A DNA stretch of 64,000 bases, taken from contig NZ_CP155447.1 of the NCBI RefSeq assembly GCF_045290345.1, forward strand, positions 4,774,001-4,838,000, in the 5' to 3' direction. The notes beneath the pieces are model-generated. The model searched no databases and had not been told where the DNA came from. It was given only the letters and a program-made list of their open reading frames with translations. Source of the stretch: Singulisphaera sp045290345. GTDB taxonomy: Bacteria; Planctomycetota; Planctomycetia; Isosphaerales; Isosphaeraceae. Of this stretch, positions 1-8,141 are shown one piece after another. Both the position numbers and the translations under genes were made by a program. Numbering within the stretch: position 1 is the stretch's first letter; every line of letters starts with the position of its first letter.

Positions 1-2039
1 AGGCTGCGAGGTTGGACCTGAAACCCCTCGAGCGCGGGAACCGGCTGCGATTGCCAGCTCGATGATGTGATATCCTCGCCGCGAAGCGAACGGCCGTTAT
101 CTTGCGGCAAAGCCAGCGCCGTCGGGTCGTTGGGAAAGGAGATGGTAAAGCGGATCCGCCCCGTCGTATACAAGGATGCGAATCGACTGAGATGCGCCCT
201 TGGATAATCGCCGTGGGTTTCCAGAACATCGATTTCGTCGCAGGCCATGTCATAGCCCATGTCGTAAGCCGCGGCGCGCTCCACCCCGATGGCGAACCCG
301 AGCGACAACACAGGGACTACAACCCAGGCCCACTCGCGACGCCCGAAAACGTATCGGCAAATCAGCCAGTTCAAGGGAACCAGGGCGAACACATAGGCCA
401 AGATCACCTTGAGAACGAAGCCGGAACTCGGGATCGAAATCCCCGAGGCCTCCTCGAGCGCGTCACGGCTCATTCTCGGCAGAGCCGAGGAATCCACCCA
501 TTCGGCAACCGCTGATGCGGCGTTCGCGGCATTCTCGGCGGACGACTCACCCCCGATCGTCGCCATCGGGTCCGAATTCGACTCACCAGTCTCTCCCACC
601 GGATTGGTGGTTGACTTGATATTCGGCCTCGGGAGCGAGGCACCAAGATCTCGGCTCAGAATCCGGAACCAGCTCAGGTCGGGACCCAGGAGCGGACTGA
701 ACTTGGCCGATTCGAAGGTTCGCCCGTTCCAGCCTCCCCAGCTGAATACGTTATCCTCCGGCCGGCGAAGAATGACGCGCCGCACGAACGTATCGAGCCC
801 CGGCCAGGCGACCAGCGCCGGGTCGGTCGGATTGAGCGCGAGCATCAGGATTCGACCTTGGCCCACACGTTGCTCCACACCGAGAATCCGATCACTCGAT
901 TCACCCAGGCGAAGCGTCGAGGCGCCGGGGTTCGGGCGCAGTCCGGCGAGGTAGACCGGCCGATTCGAGGCGGGATGAATCGGTTCCGGGGGAAGGTAAG
1001 CGTGCTGGCGGCCGGGGACATCCGACTCGACGATGGGCGCGGGCATCGGCTCTTCGCGAACCGCGTACGGAATGATCGGGCGAAACGCATCCGACAGGGG
1101 CTTCAAATCGTTTTCGTTCAGAAGCTCACTTTCTCCCGACAGGGAGGCCGGCAGATAAGGACCGAGAAAGCTGTCATCCAACGCCGCGAACGAGGGTCGG
1201 GCTCCACCGATCAGGATCAATTGGCCGCCCCAGTGGAGCCAATCGAGCATGGCTTGCTGTTGAGCGGGCGTGAGGCGTTCGGCAGGGAGACCGTCCCAGA
1301 TGATGTGGCTCAAGGTGGTCCAGGTGAGCGGATGCGGCGAGAGCGGGAATTGACCGCTCTCCATCGGCAAGACCATCCGGTAATAGCGCTGTTTGTCGAA
1401 CACCTGGGCATCGTCGCGATCGGCCGAAAGCGGAGCCATCGCCTGAAATTGGCTCCAGCGGGAATAGAGGTCGGTCTCGTCCTTGCTCAGGACGAGGATC
1501 AACATCTGGAAGGGTTCGAGCACCCTGAGGCTCGCCTGCCAGATCTCGTCGGCCCGAATCGCCTCGGGCCTCGTCAATTCCAGCCCTAATTCCTTGGGAA
1601 TGCGCGGCATCAAGATCTGCAGCCCGAGTCTCGCACGCTGCTCTTTGAGCAGCCGGACCTCGCGACGATAGACCACTTCTTGAGGCGCTTCGACCGCGAG
1701 CTCCCCCTCGCGGGGCATGCCAAGCATCCGGACGGGTGAGGAATGGAGCATCCCGACGTAATCGTCGTAGTTCGACCGCATTTCGAGCGAGAGGGTGCTC
1801 CAGTGATTCGCCTTGACGAACGGCAGAATATCGAAAGGGGCGATCTGCGACCGAAAGAGTTCGAGAGGTGGCCTCGTCTTGTCCTTCTCGACCTTGGCCT
1901 TCAGACTATCGGGATCGGTCAAGATCTTGAGTCGTTCCTCGGCCGTCGGCAGTTGTGCCCTTGCCGACGTTCCAACCAGAAGCCCGACAAGAGTCAGGGC
2001 CTGAGACAGACGTCGAACGACAGAAGTCGGATGATTCAC
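1..2039 (-). CDS. Membrane-anchored protein of unknown function, C-terminus cut by window edge
   Basis: The minus-strand frame is open from a GTG at 2039 to the left edge, about 679 residues. The N-terminus looks like a Sec signal peptide: basic residues, then LTLVGLLVG, then a cleavable TSARAQ. A central stretch (about residues 240-270, LDWLHWGGQLILIGG) resembles the beta-strand turn of glutamine-amidotransferase-like or DUF4350-like domains often seen in planctomycete membrane proteins; this is a family impression only. Two hydrophobic segments follow at about residues 538-560 (VLKVILAYVFALVPLNWLI) and 568-586, flanking a basic RYVFGRREW loop. The product is probably exported and membrane-embedded, with a large periplasmic part before the helices. 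It is divergent from uvrA. The GTG start is chosen because it gives a complete signal peptide. The function is not known to me. Confidence 0.7.
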   Translation of the reverse strand, partial: MNHPTSVVRRLSQALTLVGLLVGTSARAQLPTAEERLKILTDPDSLKAKVEKDKTRPPLELFRSQIAPFDILPFVKANHWSTLSLEMRSNYDDYVGMLHSSPVRMLGMPREGELAVEAPQEVVYRREVRLLKEQRARLGLQILMPRIPKELGLELTRPEAIRADEIWQASLRVLEPFQMLILVLSKDETDLYSRWSQFQAMAPLSADRDDAQVFDKQRYYRMVLPMESGQFPLSPHPLTWTTLSHIIWDGLPAERLTPAQQQAMLDWLHWGGQLILIGGARPSFAALDDSFLGPYLPASLSGESELLNENDLKPLSDAFRPIIPYAVREEPMPAPIVESDVPGRQHAYLPPEPIHPASNRPVYLAGLRPNPGASTLRLGESSDRILGVEQRVGQGRILMLALNPTDPALVAWPGLDTFVRRVILRRPEDNVFSWGGWNGRTFESAKFSPLLGPDLSWFRILSRDLGASLPRPNIKSTTNPVGETGESNSDPMATIGGESSAENAANAASAVAEWVDSSALPRMSRDALEEASGISIPSSGFVLKVILAYVFALVPLNWLICRYVFGRREWAWVVVPVLSLGFAIGVERAAAYDMGYDMACDEIDVLETHGDYPRAHLSRFASLYTTGRIRFTISFPNDPTALALPQDNGRSLRGEDITSSSWQSQPVPALEGFQVQPRS

Positions 2040-2257
2040 GTTGAGCGATCCCTGATTCGCCTCGAGTGGTTTCCGAGGCAACCCGATCCTGAGGTGAGCA
2101 AGTCGATTGCGTCGAGGTTGAGTGTAACCCGAACCTTCTAGGTCGGGAAGTGCCCGTCGCCCAACTTGCGACTCTTTCCCAAGAGGCTGTAGGCTGATAA
2201 GGGTTGGCGGCGGATTCGTGCTCAGAAGGTCGGTGGTCGTTAAGGAGAGCTTGGGGA

Positions 2258-5101
2258 ATGACGGATCGTCCCTCCCGCGTGAAGTCGGATTCAACCGGCG
2301 TCGATCGGATTCGCATTCAAGGCGCGCGGGTCCACAACCTCCGCAACATCGATATCGACCTGCCGCGCGATCGGCTCGTGGTCTTGACGGGGGTCAGCGG
2401 CTCCGGAAAAAGCTCACTGGCGTTCGACACCTTGTATGCCGAAGGTCAGCGACGGTACATCGAGAGCCTCACCAGCTTCGCCCGCCAGTTTCTCGATCAA
2501 TTGGAACGGCCCGACGTCGACTTGATCGAGGGCCTACCGCCCACCGTTTCGATCGACCAGCGCGCCGGGGCGGTGAATCCTCGGAGCACCGTCGCAACCT
2601 TGACCGAGATTCACGACTATTTTCGCCTGCTCTATGCCCGCACCGGAATTCCGCATTGTCCAGGCTGCGGTCAAGCAATCCGCCGCCAGACTCCGGAGCA
2701 AATGGTGGCAGGGGTCCTCGCCATGCGCGAGGGACGAAAAGTCCTGGTGCTCGCTCCGTTGGTCCGGGGCCGAAAAGGCGAGCATCGCGAGGCCTTTCAG
2801 GCAATCCGGCGGGCGGGCTTGCTCCGCGCTCGGGTCGACGGACAGATCGTCGAAATGACCGAAGACCCGCCCAAGCTCGCGAAGAACCGCGCCCACCACG
2901 TCGAGGCCGTCGTCGATCGGCTCGTGGTTCGCGAGGGGATCCGACCGCGGCTGGCCGAGAGCATTGACCTTGCCCTGAAACTCGGCGACGGCACCGTCAT
3001 CCTCTCTGCCCAATCGGACGAGGCGTGGGACGACCTGGTGCTGAGCGTCAAATACGCCTGCCCCTCCTGTGGCACCGGGTTCGAGGAACTCGAACCGCGC
3101 ACCTTCAGCTTCAACAGCCCGCACGGCGCCTGTGCCACTTGCAACGGCCTGGGAACGCTCTCGGCCTTCGATCCCGAACTCGTGGTGCCCGATCGCAGAC
3201 GATCACTCGCCGATGGAGCCATCGCCCCTTGGATGGGAGTGCGATCCAGTGCCCAGGACGATTTTCTCCTGGATCCAGGGTTATCCGCCCTTCTCAAACG
3301 AAGCCGACTGAACCGCAATACCCCCCTCGCCGATTGGCCGGAGAAGACCTTTCGCCGATTCTTCGCCGGTGAGCCCGAGTTGGAGTACGTCGGTCTGACC
3401 GCGGTACTCGAACGCGAGTTCAACGCCGCGAAAACGGAGGCACGCCGGACCGCGATGGGGCACTTTCGCGATCAGACGACCTGTCCCGACTGTGAAGGAG
3501 CCCGACTCCGCCCCGAGGCCCGAGCCGTGACTCTGGGCGGACGAACGATTCATGAAATCTTGACTTGTCCACTGCCGGAGACCCGCCAGTTCGTCGCCAA
3601 TCTCCAATTCGAGGCCGCCCTGGCGCCCATTGGCCTTCCACTTGTCCCGGAAATCATCAACCGAATCGAGTTTCTCGAACGCGTGGGACTCAGTTATCTG
3701 ACCCTGGCACGCGGCTCCGACACTCTTTCCGGAGGCGAACTCCAACGGGTCCGCCTCGCCACCCAGATCGGCTCGGGACTGGTGGGCGTGTGCTACATCC
3801 TCGACGAACCCACGGCCGGACTTCATCCCCGCGATACCGGAAAGCTCCTGGCGAGCCTGGAACAACTCCGCGACCAGGGCAATAGCCTCGTGGTCGTCGA
3901 GCATGATGAGGCCACCATCCGCGCGGCCGATTGGCTGATTGACCTGGGCCCGGGCGCGGGGCCGGAGGGGGGCCAAATCGTTGCGACCGGGCCTCCTGAT
4001 GCACTCAACGTGGTGGGAGAGTCGGCGACCGCCGACTACTTGCTCCGCAAAGTTGTGAGCGCGGTCCCTGAAGCCCGACGACTCGCACGGAGCCCGGGGT
4101 CGATCGAGGTCGTCGGGGCGACGGAACGGAACCTCCAGGGGGTGGATGCCCGGTTCCCTCTCGGCACACTCATCGGTGTTTCCGGAGTCAGTGGGTCGGG
4201 CAAGAGTACGCTGGTCAACGACGTGCTCGGCCGCGCCTTGCGACGTGCCCTCGGAAATGGCGGACCGAAACCGGGAGCTTTCCAACGGATCGAAGGCTTG
4301 GCGTCCGTCGATAAGTTGATTGAGATCGACCAGGCCCCGATCGGCCGCGGCCCGCGTTCGACCCCAGCAACCTACACCGGAGTCTTCGACGAGATTCGCA
4401 AAGTCTTCGCGCGAACCCGCGAGGCCAAGACTCGAGGCTATGCCGCTAGCCGATTCAGCTTCAACGTCAAAGGGGGCCGTTGCGAGGGATGCCAAGGTCA
4501 AGGGGTCCGCAAGATTGAGATGAACTTCCTTCCCGATATGTTCGTTACTTGCGACACTTGCCGAGGAAAGCGATACAACCGGCAGACGCTCGAAGTCCGT
4601 TTCAAAGGTCTCTCGATCGGCGACGTCCTCGACCTTCGGGTCGATGCGGCCCTCGACGTCTTCGACGCCCAGCCCAAGGTCCGACCGGGAATCGAGTCGT
4701 TACATCAAGCAGGGCTCGGATATGTCACCCTCGGTCAGTCGAGTTCGACACTTTCCGGTGGCGAAGCCCAGCGCGTCAAACTCGCCGCCGAGCTCGGCCG
4801 CTCCGCGTCGGGCCGAACCTTCTACATCCTCGACGAGCCGACGACCGGCCTCCACTTTGCTGACGTCGACCGCCTACTCAAAGTCCTGCACCGGCTGGCC
4901 GACCTCGGAAACACACTCGTCGTTATCGAGCACAATATCGATGTCATCAAAACGGCGGACTGGGTGATCGACCTGGGACCGGAAGGGGGAGACGGCGGCG
5001 GCCGGATCGTCGCGATGGGGACTCCAAACGACGTGGCCGAGTCGCCCGAGAGTCACACGGGGCAATACCTCCGCGAGCGACTCGGCCTACCGCCACGTTG
5101 A
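2258..5101 (+). CDS. uvrA: Excinuclease ABC subunit A (UvrA)
   Basis: DNA-damage recognition ATPase of nucleotide excision repair; it works as a dimer with UvrB in the cytoplasm. The 947 residues match the usual UvrA length. Two ABC modules are visible: an N-terminal Walker A (GVSGSGKSSLAFDTLYAEGQ), a zinc finger (CPSCG...CATCNG), signature LSGGELQRV and Walker B YILDEPTAGL; then a second Walker A (GVSGSGKSTL), the C-terminal zinc finger (CEGCQGQG...CDTCRG), signature LSGGEAQRV and YILDEPTTGL. The ATG at 2258 is preferred over an in-frame start at 2204 because AAGGAG (2242-2247) lies about 10 bases upstream and the protein then begins close to the conserved IRIQGARVHNL. It appears monocistronic. 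Nothing is unusual in the motifs. Confidence 0.97.
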   Translation: MTDRPSRVKSDSTGVDRIRIQGARVHNLRNIDIDLPRDRLVVLTGVSGSGKSSLAFDTLYAEGQRRYIESLTSFARQFLDQLERPDVDLIEGLPPTVSIDQRAGAVNPRSTVATLTEIHDYFRLLYARTGIPHCPGCGQAIRRQTPEQMVAGVLAMREGRKVLVLAPLVRGRKGEHREAFQAIRRAGLLRARVDGQIVEMTEDPPKLAKNRAHHVEAVVDRLVVREGIRPRLAESIDLALKLGDGTVILSAQSDEAWDDLVLSVKYACPSCGTGFEELEPRTFSFNSPHGACATCNGLGTLSAFDPELVVPDRRRSLADGAIAPWMGVRSSAQDDFLLDPGLSALLKRSRLNRNTPLADWPEKTFRRFFAGEPELEYVGLTAVLEREFNAAKTEARRTAMGHFRDQTTCPDCEGARLRPEARAVTLGGRTIHEILTCPLPETRQFVANLQFEAALAPIGLPLVPEIINRIEFLERVGLSYLTLARGSDTLSGGELQRVRLATQIGSGLVGVCYILDEPTAGLHPRDTGKLLASLEQLRDQGNSLVVVEHDEATIRAADWLIDLGPGAGPEGGQIVATGPPDALNVVGESATADYLLRKVVSAVPEARRLARSPGSIEVVGATERNLQGVDARFPLGTLIGVSGVSGSGKSTLVNDVLGRALRRALGNGGPKPGAFQRIEGLASVDKLIEIDQAPIGRGPRSTPATYTGVFDEIRKVFARTREAKTRGYAASRFSFNVKGGRCEGCQGQGVRKIEMNFLPDMFVTCDTCRGKRYNRQTLEVRFKGLSIGDVLDLRVDAALDVFDAQPKVRPGIESLHQAGLGYVTLGQSSSTLSGGEAQRVKLAAELGRSASGRTFYILDEPTTGLHFADVDRLLKVLHRLADLGNTLVVIEHNIDVIKTADWVIDLGPEGGDGGGRIVAMGTPNDVAESPESHTGQYLRERLGLPPR

Positions 5102-5364
5102 AATCCAGACCGGAAACCAACGAGCGATGACGACCGCCTGCTCGTTTGGAATCACCCAGTAACTCGCGTATCGGGATGCCCCAGAGCGGACTTCCACCGG
5201 CCGGGCTACGCCTTTGCGAAAACAATTTCCAGTAGCCCGGCAGGCCCCGCCGGCGAGATCACGGTAAACCCTGCCAGCAAACTTCGTGGGTTCCGATTGG
5301 CTCAAACCTGGATCCACAAGTCCCCCCATCAACCCCAAAATGAGCCGGTTCGGAGTCTTGACGA

Positions 5365-5392
5365 TTGACGAACGGGCGTCATTGACTATGAT
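5365..5392 (+). promoter_or_regulatory. Sigma-70-like promoter
   Basis: TTGACG (5365-5370) and TATGAT (5387-5392) are separated by 16 bases. The predicted start near 5399 falls at the edge of the 5401-5418 palindrome, the usual geometry of an autorepressed TetR promoter. Only the hexamers are seen; promoter activity is inferred. Confidence 0.5.
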
Positions 5393-5400
5393 TTTTACAC

Positions 5401-5418
5401 GGACTGACTGGTCAGTCC
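5401..5418. promoter_or_regulatory. Candidate TetR-family operator (perfect 8-bp inverted repeat)
   Basis: GGACTGAC-TG-GTCAGTCC is a perfect inverted repeat immediately downstream of the -10 hexamer at 5387-5392. Its form (ACTGAC/GTCAGT arms with a 2-bp centre) resembles operators of TetR/AcrR-family repressors. The repressor gene starts 372 bp downstream, so autoregulation is the natural reading. No second copy was found in front of the pump operon at 6600-6729. Confidence 0.55.
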
Positions 5419-5789
5419 GCACCTGGACCTGATTCAAACCTGCCTCGTCGTGCTCTGCTGGTCTCTCGCAATGGCTTTGTATTGAAGCGAGGCGACTTGT
5501 TTCCGAAAGGTCTCGGGAGCAAGAGAAGAGACGGTTCGATGATCCATACCTGCCGCCGGTCGGCCATCCCCCCCCTGCCCGGATGACTCGCCTCGATCGC
5601 CCCTTTTTTGTTCGTTTCTGCCTGATTCCCAATGGCGATTCAGGCCGCTGACCTTGAGGGGAATGGTCGAGCGGTTCTTGATCAGCCTGCTGGGAGCGGT
5701 TGAATCAGAACTAGGCCCAGGACGATCCAGACGTTGATCTCACAAGGGGCAACCGAAATTCGAGTCAGTTCACGACGCGGAGCCTTGCC

Positions 5790-6455
5790 TTGAATCACAC
5801 AACCGAGAGCGGGTTGAGAACAGAACAAGGCGACGAAGCGATTCCGTGTGGGCGTCGCGAGGAAATCCTCGAAGCGGCGACAAAACTGTTCGCCGAGCAT
5901 GGCTTCTCCGACACCGTGACCCAGGTTCTCGTAGAGAAGCTCCAGATTGGCAAAGGGACCCTCTACCGCTATTTCCCCAGCAAGCGCGAACTATTCCTCG
6001 CCGCCGTCGATCGGGTGATGCGTCGGCTCCGGCAGCGTGTCGATTTCGTGATCGCCGAGATCGAAGATCCGCTCGATCGCGTGGCCCAGGCCATCCGCGC
6101 CTACCTGGCCTTCTTCGTGAAGCACCCTGAATTCGTAGAGCTTCTGGTTCAGGAGCGGGCCCTCTTCAAAGATCGCAAGAAATCGACCTACTTCGAACAC
6201 CAAGATACCAATGTCGTGCGGTGGCGAATCCTGTTTGGCTCACTGATTGTGGAAGGACGGGTTCGAGAAATCCCCGTCGAGCGGATCACGGACATCATTA
6301 ATAACCTGCTCTATGGTACCATGTTCACAAATTATTTCAGTGGTCAGCAAAAGCCATCTGAGCAGCAGGCGAAAGATATTCTTGACGTGGTCTTTTACGG
6401 GATTTTAAGCGAGTCGGAACGCCAGCGAATCAACCAAGCGTGCGTTGGCGGATGA
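5790..6455 (+). CDS. TetR/AcrR family transcriptional regulator
   Basis: Predicted ligand-responsive repressor of 221 residues. The N-terminal helix-turn-helix is clear: REEILEAATKLFAEHGFSDT, then VEKLQIGKGTLYRYFPSKRE at about residues 50-69, the standard TetR DNA-binding core. The rest is the variable all-helical ligand and dimerisation domain. The start is TTG at 5790, supported by GGAG at 5779-5782 with a 7-base spacer. The gene lies directly upstream, on the same strand, of a membrane-fusion protein and two RND pumps. By analogy with AcrR-type systems it probably represses that efflux operon and itself; the palindrome at 5401-5418 is the best operator candidate. The inducing ligand cannot be read from sequence. 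Confidence 0.9.
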   Translation: MNHTTESGLRTEQGDEAIPCGRREEILEAATKLFAEHGFSDTVTQVLVEKLQIGKGTLYRYFPSKRELFLAAVDRVMRRLRQRVDFVIAEIEDPLDRVAQAIRAYLAFFVKHPEFVELLVQERALFKDRKKSTYFEHQDTNVVRWRILFGSLIVEGRVREIPVERITDIINNLLYGTMFTNYFSGQQKPSEQQAKDILDVVFYGILSESERQRINQACVGG

Positions 6456-6728
6456 GTCGATGCCGCAAAGGGTTACCGCTCGCCCTGGCCCTGAGACCGA
6501 GGCCTTCGAACTGAGGCGGGCGCGCAATGCAATGGCTCCTCATAATTCACACCGCAGGCATGCTTGAATCAGAGTTTGCCCGCTTAAAAATGGGCCGAGG
6601 TCTTTGGTTTTGACGCCTTCTAGTCTCGTTGAGAGCTTGGAAAGATCAACCTCAAGATGAACAACTCAGGGACGCAGGACCCGAGTTGACAGCATAGTCC
6701 AGGTAATCATCGTCGGAGCTTATCCTTT

Positions 6729-7988
6729 ATGAATCGAGCACACGCACTCCTTCTGATTCCTGCATGCTGCCTCGCAATTCTCGGGTGCGAAGCTGAGAAA
6801 CCGAAGATGGTGCAGACCAAGCCCACCACGGTCGTGGTCAGCCCGGCCATCACGGATGACGTGACCGACTATGAAGACTTCACCGGAAGGACGGAGGCCG
6901 TCTTCTCCGTTGAAGTCCGGGCGCGAGCCACTGGCTATCTCGAGAAAGTCAGCTTTAAGGATGGGGATGAGGTCAAGGAAGGCGACCTCTTGTTTGAGAT
7001 CGACGCCCGTCCTTACGAGGCTGAGCTCGCACGGACGGAGGCAACGATCCTTCAAGGAGAAGCCCACCTGAACCGGCTGGATGCCGACCTCCGCCGCGCC
7101 AAGAATCTTTTTAGTCGCGGCAACATCAGCCGAGAAGAATATGACAAATACATCGGCGACCGGGCCGAGGCGCTCGCGATGGTCGGCGTCGCCATGTCGG
7201 GGCGCGACCTGGCCAAACTCAACGTCGAGTTCACGAAGATCAAGGCCCCGATCAGCGGTCGGCTGAGCCGCCGCATGGTCGACCCGGGAAACCTCGTGAA
7301 GGCCGATGAGACGATCCTCACGTCGATCGTCTCGCTCGACCCGATGTACGTCAACTTTGATATCGACGAGCGAACCATCCTCAAAATTCGTCGCTTGATC
7401 CGCGAAGGCCGAGTGAAATCCCGCGCGGAGGCAGAGGTTTCCGTGCTGATCGGACTTTCCGATGAGGACGGATTTCCCCATCGTGGGACGATCAACTTCA
7501 GCGATAACAAGGTGGATCCCAGCACTGGAACTTTGCGAGTTCGCGGCATCATCGATAATCCGAAGACGCCGAACACCAACTCGCGAGTGCTCTCCCCAGG
7601 CCTGTTTACCAGGGTCCGGCTGCCGATTGGCACCGCGCATAAAGAGACACTGATCCCCGAAGACGCGATCGCCACCGACCAGGGCCGGAAGTATCTCTAC
7701 GTGGTCAAGAACGAGAAGAAGAAGGGGGCCAAGAGCGAGTCGGAGACGGAGCAGATCGTCGTCGACCGCACGGTGAAAGTGGGCCGAACCATCGGCGGCC
7801 TCCGGGTGATTGAGGAAGGCCTTGAGCCGAACGAGCTCGTGATTGTCCGAGGCCATCAGCGTGTCCGGCCCGGTGCGAAAGTCGAGACCCGAATCTGGGA
7901 AGATGCTCCTCCCCCCCCCTCCTCTTCCGCCGACGCCTTTCAGAGTACAAACGCGCCCTCGAAGTCCACCCAGGCGTCGCGTGAATAG
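6729..7988 (+). CDS. RND efflux periplasmic adaptor (membrane fusion protein, lipoprotein)
   Basis: Periplasmic adaptor linking an inner-membrane RND pump to an outer-membrane channel. The N-terminus is a lipoprotein signal with a lipobox (LAILGC, Cys at residue 18). Then come the barrel-sandwich (lipoyl-like) half-motif VRARATGYLEKVSFKDGDEV, an alpha-helical hairpin (about residues 100-155), the second half-motif IKAPISGRLSRRMVDPGN, and the beta-barrel and membrane-proximal domains (LSPGLFTRVRLPIG). Its 419 residues are slightly longer than AcrA because of a Lys/Glu-rich insert near residue 335 and a Pro/Ser-rich tail. It is followed by two pump genes on the same strand; no TolC-like outer-membrane factor is encoded in the window. 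The ATG at 6729 gives a complete lipoprotein signal. Confidence 0.93.
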   Translation: MNRAHALLLIPACCLAILGCEAEKPKMVQTKPTTVVVSPAITDDVTDYEDFTGRTEAVFSVEVRARATGYLEKVSFKDGDEVKEGDLLFEIDARPYEAELARTEATILQGEAHLNRLDADLRRAKNLFSRGNISREEYDKYIGDRAEALAMVGVAMSGRDLAKLNVEFTKIKAPISGRLSRRMVDPGNLVKADETILTSIVSLDPMYVNFDIDERTILKIRRLIREGRVKSRAEAEVSVLIGLSDEDGFPHRGTINFSDNKVDPSTGTLRVRGIIDNPKTPNTNSRVLSPGLFTRVRLPIGTAHKETLIPEDAIATDQGRKYLYVVKNEKKKGAKSESETEQIVVDRTVKVGRTIGGLRVIEEGLEPNELVIVRGHQRVRPGAKVETRIWEDAPPPPSSSADAFQSTNAPSKSTQASRE

Positions 7989-8141
7989 TACGGCTTCATG
8001 AATCGCCGCAGCGCAGACTCTCAAAACGCGATACGGGGCGGCACGATCCACCAGCATTTGGGGCTCAGGAACCACGCCCGCGAATCAGAAGGGTGCCGAG
8101 AGCCAAGGGTGATGTCGTAACCCAAAGAGGGAGATTCGGCT

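Larger units (their letters stand above)
5102..5789. other. Intergenic region upstream of the tetR gene
   Basis: About 690 bases separate uvrA from tetR. A sigma-70-like promoter and a perfect palindrome (listed separately) lie at 5365-5418. The other ~370 bases before tetR hold no coding frame that I accept, so the tetR transcript would have a long leader if this promoter serves it. Confidence 0.5.

Noticed and set aside
3281..4501. 406-residue minus-strand frame inside uvrA
   Set aside because: Antisense shadow of a clearly conserved gene in GC-rich DNA.
5087..5632. 181-residue minus-strand frame overlapping the end of uvrA
   Set aside because: Arg/Ser-rich composition, no recognisable motif, and it overlaps uvrA and the promoter/palindrome region.
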